DNA of 64,000 bases. Origin: Arthrobacter sp. StoSoilA2. Its GTDB lineage: Bacteria; Actinomycetota; Actinomycetes; Actinomycetales; Micrococcaceae. Position 1 is the first letter of the stretch. Every line of letters starts with the position of its first letter. The stretch spans positions 744,001 to 808,000 of the forward strand of contig NZ_AP024643.1 in NCBI RefSeq assembly GCF_019977195.1, given 5' to 3'. The notes under the pieces are model-generated. The model was not told the origin of the DNA and ran no database searches. It was given only the letters and a program-made list of their open reading frames with translations. Below, piece by piece: positions 8,090 to 16,886 of the stretch. The position numbers and the translations under genes are program-made.

Positions 8090-9301
8090 TTAGGCCCACG
8101 CCACCACCAGCCGCGCCGTCTTCGCGGGAACGGCGAGGTCGATCCCGGTCAGCTCCTGAAAGCGGTTGAGTCGGTTGAGGATGGTGTTCCGGTGGCAGAA
8201 GAGTTGCTCGGACGTTACCGTGACGTTGCCGGTGGCCAGGTAGTTCCGGACCGTTTCCAGCAGGCGCTCGCGCTCGCCGCCCCGGCACTCCGCCAGGGCC
8301 TCTTCAAGTTCGGCGGCGAGGTCCAGGCCGGCGTCCTGCAGGTTTTGCTGGGCCAACCGGGCCCACGCGGAATCGGCTGACAACGGACCGGAATCCCGGG
8401 GTCGCAGCAAAGCGGCGAGGCTCTCGGCCGTGCGGGCGGCCGCGGGAAGGGAACGAAGGCCAAGGACTTCGGGAACGTAGCCGCACGGGACATTGACGAC
8501 GCCGGGAGGCAGCTGTTGCGCGTCGGTTTCGGTTCCGTGCGCCTCGCTTCGGGATTCGGGACCACGTGTCCGCCGTGCAGGCAAGGCCCAGAAAACGTAG
8601 GTGTTGCCGCCGGATTCATGGAGGAACAAGCGTTGCCGGGTGTGCTGGCCTGATCCGAATTGGGATGCCGCTGCGCGCAGCCGTGCGCCTGGATCGCCGC
8701 TCGCGGCTACCAGTGCAAAGCGTGATTCGGGGTTGATACCCAAGGCCGAAGCAACCTGCGCGGAGGTCTCCTGGGACGGCGTGCTCTGGTTGAACAGGCG
8801 GGCAATGAACTCGCGTTGAATGCTCGATTCTTCCTGGGCCATCCTGACGCGTTCGGTCAGGTAGCTCGTGTGCGTGCGGGTGGCGAATTCATCTACGACG
8901 CGCCACACCTGATCCACGCGGGTAGCCAGCAGTGCGGCGTCCTCGGTGTGCGCGATCTCCAGCAGTTCAGCCCAGAGGATGCTGAAGTCCAGGCGGACAG
9001 CTGAGGTCAGGGACTCCGGCGGGATCCCGGCCCTGGCCCGCTTGGATCCGAGGTCGGAAGCGAAGTCGAGCAGGCCATCCTGGCTGTCGATACGCCCGTT
9101 CCTGAGGCCGCTGATCAGGCGCCGGAAGGTCTCGCGTGCGGTCTCCTGGATTTCCTGGACCGTCACCTGGCTTTCGCCGTACTCCGGGATCTCACGGACC
9201 CTGGTGGTGAAGGCCTGCGCCAGAGTGTCCAGCCGGCCTTCAAGCTGGTCCACCAGCTCAGTCCAACGAACGGCATGCCCCGAGGTTTCAGAATTGTGCA
9301 T
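8090..9301 (-). CDS. PucR-family transcriptional regulator
   Basis: 403 residues. The C-terminal about 60 residues carry the PucR helix-turn-helix (LETVRNYLATGNVTV...CHRNTILNRLNRFQELTG), and the centre matches the GGDEF-like/CdaR regulatory region. PucR/CdaR proteins control purine, amino acid and sugar acid catabolism and usually respond to a pathway metabolite. It is transcribed leftward, toward the leftward operon, and divergently from the rightward operon at 9439. It is therefore the likely local regulator of both. Confidence 0.88.
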   Translation of the reverse strand: MHNSETSGHAVRWTELVDQLEGRLDTLAQAFTTRVREIPEYGESQVTVQEIQETARETFRRLISGLRNGRIDSQDGLLDFASDLGSKRARAGIPPESLTSAVRLDFSILWAELLEIAHTEDAALLATRVDQVWRVVDEFATRTHTSYLTERVRMAQEESSIQREFIARLFNQSTPSQETSAQVASALGINPESRFALVAASGDPGARLRAAASQFGSGQHTRQRLFLHESGGNTYVFWALPARRTRGPESRSEAHGTETDAQQLPPGVVNVPCGYVPEVLGLRSLPAAARTAESLAALLRPRDSGPLSADSAWARLAQQNLQDAGLDLAAELEEALAECRGGERERLLETVRNYLATGNVTVTSEQLFCHRNTILNRLNRFQELTGIDLAVPAKTARLVVAWA

Positions 9302-9438
9302 TCACACATTCTAGCGGCATGATTCCGTGGTGGATTGCTAGTCTTTTTGGGAAAAACTACTGGCACTATGGAACGAGTCACACAAAAATTGCCCGGGCAT
9401 CCCCAACGTCCGGTCCCGTTCGCACTCATGGAGCAACA

Positions 9439-10770
9439 ATGGCAAGCACCGTCAGCGGAGCCACGGACGCCAGTCCCACGGCAGTACGCATCGTCGATGA
9501 AAGCGTCACCAAGAAGGTGGCCCTGGCTGCCCTCGTGGGCACTGCGCTGGAATGGTACGACTTCTTCCTTTTCACCACAGCCGCTGCTTTGGTGTTCAAC
9601 GCACAGTTCTTCGTATCCCAGGATCCCTTCGTCGCTGCCATGGGCTCCTTCGCCACACTCGCCGTTGGCTTCGTGGCCCGCCCGATCGGCGGCTTCATCT
9701 TCGGCGCCCTCGGTGACAAGGTGGGCCGCAAGAAGATCCTCATGGTCACGATCGTGGGCATTGGCATTGTCACCGGGCTCATCGGCCTGCTGCCGAACTA
9801 CATGACCATCGGCCTGGCCGCCCCCATCCTGCTGGTTGCCTTGCGCATCGTCCAGGGCCTCGCCGTCGGTGGCGAGTGGAGCGGGGCGGTGATTATCGCC
9901 GTCGAAAATGCGCCGGTGGAAAAGCGTGCACGCTACGCCGCGCTTCCACAGATCGGTTCCCCGATCGGTACCATCCTGTCCTCCGGTGGCTTCTTCGGCA
10001 TGCTGTTCCTGGTAGGCCAGACCAACTTTGACGCCTGGGGCTGGCGCATCCCCTTCATTGCCGCCATCCCGCTTCTGGCTATCTCGTTGTGGATCCGCAG
10101 CCGCCTCAGTGAATCCCCGGAATTTGAAGCCCTCATGGAGTCCGGCGAAACGGAACATGCTCCCATCCGCGGCGTCCTGAAGAACAGCTGGCGCCAGATC
10201 CTGGTGGGCATGTGCTCGGCACTGCTCGGCATCGGCGGTTTCTACCTCATCACCAGCTTCGTGGTCTTCTACGGCACCAAGGTCCTCAAGCTGCCCTCCG
10301 AACTCCTGCTCCTGGGAACCCTGCTGGCCGCAGCCCTCGAAATCGGCGCCCTGATCTGGGCAGGCCGCCTGGGTGAAAAGTTCGGCGCCAGCAAAGTCAT
10401 CCTTTGGGGCGGTGTGGCCTCTGCACTTATTGCAGTTCCTGTCTTCCTGGCGATCGACTCCCGCAACCCCCTTCTGGTGGTCCTGGGCATGATGATCGGC
10501 GTCGCCGTCCTTTCCATCCCGTACGCAGTCTCCGGCACCGCGCTGACCGCGCTGTTCGCCACGAAGGTCCGCTACACCGGCGTCGCCATCACGTCCAACA
10601 CGGCGGGTGTCATCTCCGGTTTCGTGCCGCTGATCGCCACCGCGCTTGTGGCAGCCAATAACTCCTTCTGGCCGGGCGCCATCATCCTGCTTGTCGTCTC
10701 GGCATTGACCGCGCTGTCCGGCCTGTTCCTCCCACGCCTTTCCATCGAAGAAGAAGGAATGAAGCATTGA
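9439..10770 (+). CDS. MFS transporter, metabolite:H+ symporter (MHS) type, second copy
   Basis: 443 residues and 12 membrane segments, with GTALEWYDFFLFTT, GALGDKVGRKK (motif A) and RIVQGLAVGGEWSGAV. The ATG at 9439 is chosen because GGAG precedes it and an upstream 40-residue extension lacks family character. It opens the rightward catabolic operon and its stop overlaps the TTG start of the ThDP enzyme. The pairing of import with degradation in one transcript supports a specific organic substrate rather than efflux. Confidence 0.9.
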   Translation: MASTVSGATDASPTAVRIVDESVTKKVALAALVGTALEWYDFFLFTTAAALVFNAQFFVSQDPFVAAMGSFATLAVGFVARPIGGFIFGALGDKVGRKKILMVTIVGIGIVTGLIGLLPNYMTIGLAAPILLVALRIVQGLAVGGEWSGAVIIAVENAPVEKRARYAALPQIGSPIGTILSSGGFFGMLFLVGQTNFDAWGWRIPFIAAIPLLAISLWIRSRLSESPEFEALMESGETEHAPIRGVLKNSWRQILVGMCSALLGIGGFYLITSFVVFYGTKVLKLPSELLLLGTLLAAALEIGALIWAGRLGEKFGASKVILWGGVASALIAVPVFLAIDSRNPLLVVLGMMIGVAVLSIPYAVSGTALTALFATKVRYTGVAITSNTAGVISGFVPLIATALVAANNSFWPGAIILLVVSALTALSGLFLPRLSIEEEGMKH

Positions 10771-12389
10771 GCACAACCACGGCTGGCCATCTGATTGTTG
10801 GCCAACTCGAACGGGCAGGCGTCAAGCGCGTCTACACCGTCCCGGGCGAGAGCTTCCTGGACGTCCTTGACGGCCTGCACGGCTCGCCGATCCAGAACGT
10901 GGTGGCCCGCCAGGAAGGCGGCGCGGGATTCATGGCACTCGCCGAAGGCCGCCTGACCGGGCTTCCCGGTGTAGCGATGGTGACCCGTGGACCGGGTGCT
11001 GCAAATGCCTTCATCGCCATCCACACAGCCCATCAGGACGCCACGCCGCTGATCCTGTTCGTTGGACTGATCCCGGTTGCCGACCGCGGCCGTGAGTCCT
11101 TCCAGGAGTTCGACATCAACGCCTGGTTCGGCAGCACCGCCAAGAAAGTCGTAACGCTCGACGACGCCGCTTCCGCCGCCCGCGTGGTGGACGACGCCAT
11201 CTTCACGGCCCTCAGCGGACGCCCCGGCCCGGTAGTGATCGGCCTCCCGGAGGACGTGCTGGTGCACGTCGTCCCGGACGCCACGGTGGAGCCGCGCAAG
11301 GTTGCCCGTCCCGAGCCGGTTGCCGCGGACCTGGACGAGCTGAACCAAAAGCTCAGCACCGCACGCAAGCCGCTCGTCGTCGTCGGCGGCGAAGGCTGGA
11401 CTCAGGAGTCCGGGGAGCAGTTGGCCGCGTGGGCAAGCCGCAACAGCGTCCCGGTGGTGGCCGACTTCCGTGCTTACGACGCCGTCCCGCACCGGAGCGA
11501 CGCCTACGCCGGCTTCCTGGGGTACGGCCGCAGCGACGCCAACGCTGAACGCCTCGACGACGCCGACCTCCTCGTCTTTGTGGGTTGCGTCCGCGGCGAC
11601 GTCCTCTCCGATGGCTACAAACGCGGACTCGACGCCGAGACCGTGGTGGTCAACGCCGACGCCAACCTCCTGGGCCACTTTGGCCGGGTGGACCAGCACA
11701 TCATTGCCGACGTGACGGCATTCGCCAGCGCGCTGGCCGCCACGAACACCGCCGGCGAACGTGCGGAAGGCTGGTTTGCCAGCGCCCGCGCCGACCAGCT
11801 CGCGTTCTCCACGCCGCAGCCCGACGGCGGGATCGGCGTCGATCTGGGCGTCGCCATGGAGGTCCTCAAGAAGGAAATGGACGCCGACGCCGTCCTCACC
11901 TTCGGCGCCGGGAACCACGCCCTGTGGCCCGCACGCTACCTGGACCACAACTCGGCCGATTCGCTGGCCGCACCCCGCAACGGTGCCATGGGAATGGGAA
12001 TCCCCGCAGCCGTGGCAGCATCCCTTGCATACCCCGGGCGCCAGGTCATCTCCGTTGCCGGCGATGGCTGCTTCATGATGAACGGCCAGGAAATCGCCAC
12101 GGCCATGGGCTACGGTGCCAAGTTCATCGTCCTGGTGGTGGACAACGGCATTTTCGCCACCATCCGCGAGCACCAGGAAGCGCACTACCCGGACCGCCCT
12201 TCGGGCACGCACATGACCAACCCGGACTTCGCCGCACTCGCCCGTTCTTACGGCGGTTACGGCGAGCGCGTGGACCGCACGGAAGACTTCGCAGCCGCAT
12301 TCCGCCGGGCCGTCGATTCCGGTCTCCCGGCCCTGCTGCACCTGCCGCAGGACCCCACCACGCGTTCCCCCAAGACTTCAACAAACTGA
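10767..12389 (+). CDS. Thiamine diphosphate-dependent enzyme, acetolactate synthase-like
   Basis: 540 residues with the three-domain plan of the ALS/benzoylformate decarboxylase superfamily. The N-terminal PYR domain has catalytic Glu50 (ARQEGGAGFMA), the middle domain is about 190-330, and the C-terminal PP domain has the ThDP/Mg motif from AGDG (about 430) to VDNG (about 459). The FAD-binding signature of true acetolactate synthases is not obvious, and the gene lies in a catabolic operon, so 2-oxoacid decarboxylation or carboligation is likelier than valine synthesis. The start is TTG, sharing TTGA with the transporter stop. An aldehyde dehydrogenase follows directly and could oxidise its aldehyde product. 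Confidence 0.85.
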   Translation: MSTTTAGHLIVGQLERAGVKRVYTVPGESFLDVLDGLHGSPIQNVVARQEGGAGFMALAEGRLTGLPGVAMVTRGPGAANAFIAIHTAHQDATPLILFVGLIPVADRGRESFQEFDINAWFGSTAKKVVTLDDAASAARVVDDAIFTALSGRPGPVVIGLPEDVLVHVVPDATVEPRKVARPEPVAADLDELNQKLSTARKPLVVVGGEGWTQESGEQLAAWASRNSVPVVADFRAYDAVPHRSDAYAGFLGYGRSDANAERLDDADLLVFVGCVRGDVLSDGYKRGLDAETVVVNADANLLGHFGRVDQHIIADVTAFASALAATNTAGERAEGWFASARADQLAFSTPQPDGGIGVDLGVAMEVLKKEMDADAVLTFGAGNHALWPARYLDHNSADSLAAPRNGAMGMGIPAAVAASLAYPGRQVISVAGDGCFMMNGQEIATAMGYGAKFIVLVVDNGIFATIREHQEAHYPDRPSGTHMTNPDFAALARSYGGYGERVDRTEDFAAAFRRAVDSGLPALLHLPQDPTTRSPKTSTN

Positions 12390-12403
12390 CCGGAGCCCTC
12401 ACT

Positions 12404-13810
12404 GTGATCCAGCTTCAGAACATCATCAACGGCGAGTCTGTTGACGCCGCGGCCAGCCTGCCGTTCTTCGACCCCGCCACGGGCCAGCAGATCGGCAACG
12501 CGCCGGACAGCGACGCTGCCGCCGTCGACGCCGCCTTCCAAGCCGCTGCCGCAGCTTTCAAGAGCTACAAGCGCACGACGCCGGGTACGCGGCAGTCGCT
12601 GCTGTTGCAGTTGGCCGACCTCATCGAGGCGAATGTTGACCGGCTCCTCGAGGCCGAGGTTGCCTGCACCGGCAAACCTTCCGCCCTTACCAAGGAGCTC
12701 GAAATCCTGCGCGGCGCCGACCAGTTGCGCTTCTTCGCCGGAGCGTGCCGGGTGGTTTCCGGAACTGCCCAGACGGAGTACGTGGAAGGTTTCTCTTCGA
12801 CGATCCGCCGCGAGCCCATTGGCGTGGTCGCGCAGATCACGCCGTGGAATTACCCGTTCATGATGGCCATCTGGAAGATTGGTCCGGCTCTTGCCGCGGG
12901 CAACACCCTGGTCCTTAAGCCTGCAGACACGACTCCTTGGTCCACTGTGATTCTGGGCGAACTGGCGCAGCAGGTCTACCCGGCCGGCGTTGTGAACGTC
13001 GTCTGTGGCGGGCGTGAAGCCGGCGCTGCGATGGTGGAGCACGACATCCCGGAGATGGTCTCCATCACCGGTTCCACCCGTGCCGGTGCGCAGGTCATGT
13101 CCGCTGCGGCCAAGACGCTCAAGGACGTCCATCTGGAGCTTGGCGGCAAGGCACCCGCAGTGGTGTTTGCCGACGTCGATATCCAGCGCACCGCCGGCGA
13201 GATCGCCTTGGCTGCTTTCTTCAATGCCGGGCAGGACTGCACCGCCGTGACTCGGGTGCTGGTCCACCAGGACATCCACACGGAGTTCGCGGCAGCACTG
13301 GCCGACGCTGCTTCGGCGCTGAAGGTGGGCGGTTCCGATGCGGATCTCGGCCCGCTCAACAGTGCCGCACAGCTGGAGCGTGTGGAGGGCTTCATGTCCC
13401 GCCTCCCGGCCAACGCCAGGGTCCTTTCCGGCGGCAAGCGCACCGGAACCGGCTTCCATTTTGAACCCACGGTCATCGACGGTGTGTTCCAGACTGACGA
13501 AGTGGTGTGCGACGAGATCTTCGGCCCCGTGTTGACGGTCCAGCCGTTCGCCACGGAGGAAGAAGCAATCGAACTCGCCAACGGCACCAAGTACGCCCTC
13601 GCGTCCAGCGTCTGGTCCGAGAACCATGGCGTGGTGACCCGTGTTTCCAACGAGCTTGATTTCGGTGCTGTGTGGATCAACTGCCATCAGGTGATTCCGG
13701 CCGAGGCCCCGCACGGTGGCTTCAAGCACTCGGGCACCGGCAAGGATCTGTCCGTGTACGGCCTTGAGGACTACACGCGCATCAAGTCCGTCACCACGTC
13801 CCACCGCTAG
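12404..13810 (+). CDS. NAD(P)-dependent aldehyde dehydrogenase, gamma-aminobutyraldehyde dehydrogenase-like
   Basis: 468 residues, full length. Catalytic residues are visible: Asn149 in the PWNYPF loop, Lys172, Glu245 in LELGGKAP and nucleophile Cys279 in GQDCTA. The GTG at 12404 follows a GGAG site and lies 14 bases after the ThDP gene; the open frame extending far upstream is antisense-type coding noise. The closest family type by sequence style is gamma-aminobutyraldehyde/betaine aldehyde dehydrogenase. In this operon it would oxidise an aldehyde made by the preceding enzyme to the acid; the exact substrate is unknown. Confidence 0.9.
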   Translation: MIQLQNIINGESVDAAASLPFFDPATGQQIGNAPDSDAAAVDAAFQAAAAAFKSYKRTTPGTRQSLLLQLADLIEANVDRLLEAEVACTGKPSALTKELEILRGADQLRFFAGACRVVSGTAQTEYVEGFSSTIRREPIGVVAQITPWNYPFMMAIWKIGPALAAGNTLVLKPADTTPWSTVILGELAQQVYPAGVVNVVCGGREAGAAMVEHDIPEMVSITGSTRAGAQVMSAAAKTLKDVHLELGGKAPAVVFADVDIQRTAGEIALAAFFNAGQDCTAVTRVLVHQDIHTEFAAALADAASALKVGGSDADLGPLNSAAQLERVEGFMSRLPANARVLSGGKRTGTGFHFEPTVIDGVFQTDEVVCDEIFGPVLTVQPFATEEEAIELANGTKYALASSVWSENHGVVTRVSNELDFGAVWINCHQVIPAEAPHGGFKHSGTGKDLSVYGLEDYTRIKSVTTSHR

Positions 13811-13817
13811 ACACATC

Positions 13818-15521
13818 ATGAAACTTGATCTCCTGCTGCGGAACGCAGACATCATCACGATGGATCCGGCCCGTCCTATAGCCAGTTCGCTGGGCATCTG
13901 GCAGGGACGCATCGTGGGCCTCGACGAGGACCTGGACGGGTTGGATGCCCGCGAGGTTTTGGACCTTGGCGGCGCCACCGTCACTCCCGGCTTCATCGAT
14001 GCCCATTGCCACACGACGTGGTTCGGGCTGGGGCTCGCGGAACTGGACGTGTCCGGTGCCCGTGGTTTGGACGAGCTGTATGAGCTTCTCCGCGGTGCTG
14101 TGACCAGCGACGGGGCCGAAGATGAGTCCTGGCTTTTCGCCACCGGCTTCAGCCAGACCCAGCACGGCGGTTCCTTCCCGGACATCGCCGAGCTGGACCG
14201 CATCACGGGGGAGCGGCCGCTGTTCATGCGGCACAACTCCGGGCACATGGCCGTGGTCAACACTGCCGCGCTGCGGCTGGCAGGTGCCGAGTCGCCGTCG
14301 TTCCCCGATCCCGACGGCGGAGCGATAGTCCGCGACGCCGCGGGACGTCCCACCGGACTCGTCCAGGAGACGGCACAGGAACTGATCCAGCAGCTGATCC
14401 TGCCGTATTCGTTGGACGACATCGAGGACGCTCTTGAACGGGCCACCCTGTACTACGCTTCCGAGGGCATCACGAGTTTCACCGAAGCCGGGGTGGGCGG
14501 GGGCTGGATCGGGCACAGCCCGGCCGAGCTCGCCGCCTACCAGCGCGCTGCCGCCAACGGCCGGTTGCACGCCCGTGCACAGGTGATGCCGGTGTTGGAT
14601 GTGCTGCACGGATTGGACGGGCATTCCTCGGACAGCCCTGGAGTTGCACCTGCGGGGCTGGACCTCGGGATCACCAGCGGATTCGGGAACGAGTACCTGT
14701 CACTTGGCCCCGCGAAGGTCTTCCTGGATGGATCGCTTTTGGGCGAAACCGCTGCCGTGAGCCATGAGTTCTGCAGCCACGGACACCGGGACAACACCGG
14801 CAACGTTGGCTACTTCCAGGCCGATCCCGCCCAGCTGCGCGAACGCATCGAGGCCGCCTACGCCGCGGGCTGGTCCATCGCGGCCCACGCCATCGGTGAC
14901 CGGGCGATCGACCTCGCCGTGGACATCATCACGGATTGCCAGGCCATGTATGGGCCGCGTCGCCTGCCCAACAGGATCGAGCACGCCTCCATGACGCGTC
15001 CTGAGCAGTTGGCCAGGCTCGCGGACGCCGGAATCGCCGTGACGCCGCAGGCAAGTTTCTTCCGCGATGGCGGGGACGGGATGACCGCTTCCCTCGGACC
15101 GGACCGCTTGCCGTGGGCGTACCGTGCGGCCAGTTTCCTGGAAGCCGGCGTGACGCTTGCGGGAAGCTCGGACCGGCCGGTCGCCGACGGAAACGTTCTC
15201 CGCGGAATGCAGGCGTTCATCGACCGCCGGACCGAATCGGGGGCCGTTTTTGGAAACCTCGCGGAACGCCTCACCCCGCAGCAGGCACTGGCCGCCTACA
15301 CCAGCGGCGCCGCGGCAGCCACTGGGACGCTTGCCGGAAAAGGGACCCTTGAGCCGGGCAAACTTGCCGACTTCGTTGTCCTATCCGCCTCGCCCTTGGA
15401 CGCACCCAACATCAGCGAACTGCAGGTCCTGGCCACCGCCGTCGGAGGCCGCTTTACGTACGAATCAACCGACTTCCACGCCGAACTTTCCCCTGAAAGT
15501 TCCTTCGCGGCCCACCGTTAA
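13818..15521 (+). CDS. Amidohydrolase family protein (YtcJ-like, amidohydrolase_3)
   Basis: 567 residues starting at the ATG at 13818, seven bases after the dehydrogenase stop. Metal-binding landmarks are DAHCHTTW near residue 57, AHAIGDRAID, the EHASM segment and SSDRPV with the late catalytic Asp. The C-terminal GTLEPGKLADFVVLS is typical of the composite beta-sandwich. YtcJ-type enzymes hydrolyse amides, formamides or cyclic imides in the cytoplasm. It precedes an M20 hydrolase, so the pair may act in turn on one N-containing substrate. Substrate not predictable from sequence. Confidence 0.85.
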   Translation: MKLDLLLRNADIITMDPARPIASSLGIWQGRIVGLDEDLDGLDAREVLDLGGATVTPGFIDAHCHTTWFGLGLAELDVSGARGLDELYELLRGAVTSDGAEDESWLFATGFSQTQHGGSFPDIAELDRITGERPLFMRHNSGHMAVVNTAALRLAGAESPSFPDPDGGAIVRDAAGRPTGLVQETAQELIQQLILPYSLDDIEDALERATLYYASEGITSFTEAGVGGGWIGHSPAELAAYQRAAANGRLHARAQVMPVLDVLHGLDGHSSDSPGVAPAGLDLGITSGFGNEYLSLGPAKVFLDGSLLGETAAVSHEFCSHGHRDNTGNVGYFQADPAQLRERIEAAYAAGWSIAAHAIGDRAIDLAVDIITDCQAMYGPRRLPNRIEHASMTRPEQLARLADAGIAVTPQASFFRDGGDGMTASLGPDRLPWAYRAASFLEAGVTLAGSSDRPVADGNVLRGMQAFIDRRTESGAVFGNLAERLTPQQALAAYTSGAAAATGTLAGKGTLEPGKLADFVVLSASPLDAPNISELQVLATAVGGRFTYESTDFHAELSPESSFAAHR

Positions 15522-15532
15522 TAGGGGAGACC

Positions 15533-16789
15533 ATGACAACCACCACACGTTTCACCGCCCAGGACACCGCCTTCGTGCAGGACTTCCGGACTATGAGCGC
15601 GTTCGGCGCCACGGAGAACGGCGGCGTGGACCGCCAAGCCGCGACCATTCCCGACGGCGAACAGCGGCGCTGGCTGGCAGGACTCCTGGAAGACCGCGGC
15701 TTCACAGTCAAGTTCGACCATGCCGGCAACCAGTGGGGCCTCTACGAGGCTGTACCCGGTGCGCCCTTCGTGGTGGTCGGTTCGCACATGGATTCACAGC
15801 CGACGGCGGGACGTTACGACGGCGCGTACGGCGTCCTCGCGGCTGCCCACGCCGCGTTCCGCTTGGCTGCGCGCTGGGAAGCCGGCGCCGCAGCGCCCAG
15901 GTTCAATCTCGCCGTCGTCAACTGGTTCAACGAGGAAGGCAGCCGCTTCAAGCCCTCCATGATGGGCTCGTCCGTCTACACGGGGAAGCTGGAACTGGAA
16001 GACGCGCTCAACACCAAGGACGCTGCCGGGATTACGGTGCGCGACGCCCTGGACGCTATCGGTTGCCGCGGAACCTTTGAAGGGCCGGAGGCTGCTTTCT
16101 GCGCCGAGATCCACATCGAGCAGGGCCGCAGCATGGAGCGCGAAGGCATCACAATCGGCCTTGTCAGTTCAAACTGGGCAGCGAACAAGTACGAGTTCGT
16201 GGTCCATGGCGAGCAGGCGCATACCGGTTCCACCGTGATTGCGGATCGCAAGGATGCCCTCCTGGGTGCTTCCATGCTGGTGGTCGCCGCGCGCGAACTC
16301 GCGGATCGTTTTCCCGGTGTACTCCACACGTCCGTGGGCCAGCTCAACGTCTACCCGAACTCGCCCGTAGTGGTGCCTTCCCGCGTGAACCTGCTCCTGG
16401 ACCTGCGCAGCGCCGACGAAGCCGTCCTTGCCGAGGCCGACGCCCTTCTGCATGCCCGCATCACGGAAATCGAACGGCTAGCCAACGTCTCGGTGGAGAA
16501 GCACCACTCGCACTCCTGGGCCGTGACTCCGTACCAGCCCGAAGGAGTGGAGCTGGCCGCCAAAGTCGCCGCCGACCTGGGGCTGTCCAACAAAGAAGTC
16601 ATGACCCTGGCCGGACACGACTCCACCAACATGAAGGACCTCGTCCCCACCGTGATGCTGTTCGTGCCCAGCGTGGACGGCATCTCCCACAACGAGCACG
16701 AATACACCACGGACGAAGACATCGTGGCCGGGCTCACCATGCTCACCGAGGTTGTCAGCCGGCTCTGTGATGGGGCATTGGCGGACTAA
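15533..16789 (+). CDS. Zn-dependent M20-family hydrolase, carbamoylase/allantoate amidohydrolase type
   Basis: 418 residues. Metal ligands are in VVGSHMDSQPTAGRYDGAYG (about 80-100), FNEEGSRF (about 130) and the EIHIEQGR block. The dimerisation 'lid' insert has the typical GEQAHTGSTV motif, and the C-terminal AGHDSTNM matches hydantoinase/carbamoylase (hyuC-like) members. The family hydrolyses N-carbamoyl amino acids, ureidoglycolate or allantoate. GGGGA precedes the ATG. It closes the rightward operon and is followed by a strong terminator. With RidA and PucR nearby, a ureido or N-carbamoyl intermediate is plausible. Confidence 0.88.
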   Translation: MTTTTRFTAQDTAFVQDFRTMSAFGATENGGVDRQAATIPDGEQRRWLAGLLEDRGFTVKFDHAGNQWGLYEAVPGAPFVVVGSHMDSQPTAGRYDGAYGVLAAAHAAFRLAARWEAGAAAPRFNLAVVNWFNEEGSRFKPSMMGSSVYTGKLELEDALNTKDAAGITVRDALDAIGCRGTFEGPEAAFCAEIHIEQGRSMEREGITIGLVSSNWAANKYEFVVHGEQAHTGSTVIADRKDALLGASMLVVAARELADRFPGVLHTSVGQLNVYPNSPVVVPSRVNLLLDLRSADEAVLAEADALLHARITEIERLANVSVEKHHSHSWAVTPYQPEGVELAAKVAADLGLSNKEVMTLAGHDSTNMKDLVPTVMLFVPSVDGISHNEHEYTTDEDIVAGLTMLTEVVSRLCDGALAD

Positions 16790-16806
16790 ATTCCTGCCCC
16801 CCGCAC

Positions 16807-16838
16807 GGAAGCACCCCCGCCGCAGTGGGGGTGCTTCC
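16807..16838. terminator. Rho-independent-like hairpin ending the catabolic operon
   Basis: GGAAGCACCCCC (16807-16818) pairs perfectly with GGGGGTGCTTCC (16827-16838) around an 8-base loop, followed by TGGTTT. It lies 18 bases after the M20 stop and 49 bases from the stop of the convergent secreted-protein gene, so it can serve both strands. Confidence 0.85.
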
Positions 16839-16886
16839 TGGTTTAGGTGAATGATGGCCTTGGATCGGCCGGGATATCCGCTCCTG

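Noticed and set aside
9163..10776. 537-codon minus-strand open frame
   Set aside because: Antisense to the MHS transporter, with charge-rich, low-information protein; typical of high-GC antisense frames.
10572..12341. 589-codon minus-strand open frame
   Set aside because: Antisense to the ThDP gene; no domain sense, while the plus strand shows clear catalytic motifs.
11585..12403. Long N-terminal extension of the aldehyde dehydrogenase frame
   Set aside because: It lies entirely inside the ThDP enzyme in another frame, is Arg/Gly/Pro-rich, and a GTG with GGAG at 12404 gives the normal family length.
12257..14446. 729-codon minus-strand open frame
   Set aside because: Antisense to the aldehyde dehydrogenase and amidohydrolase; Ser/Arg/Pro-rich with no recognisable domain.
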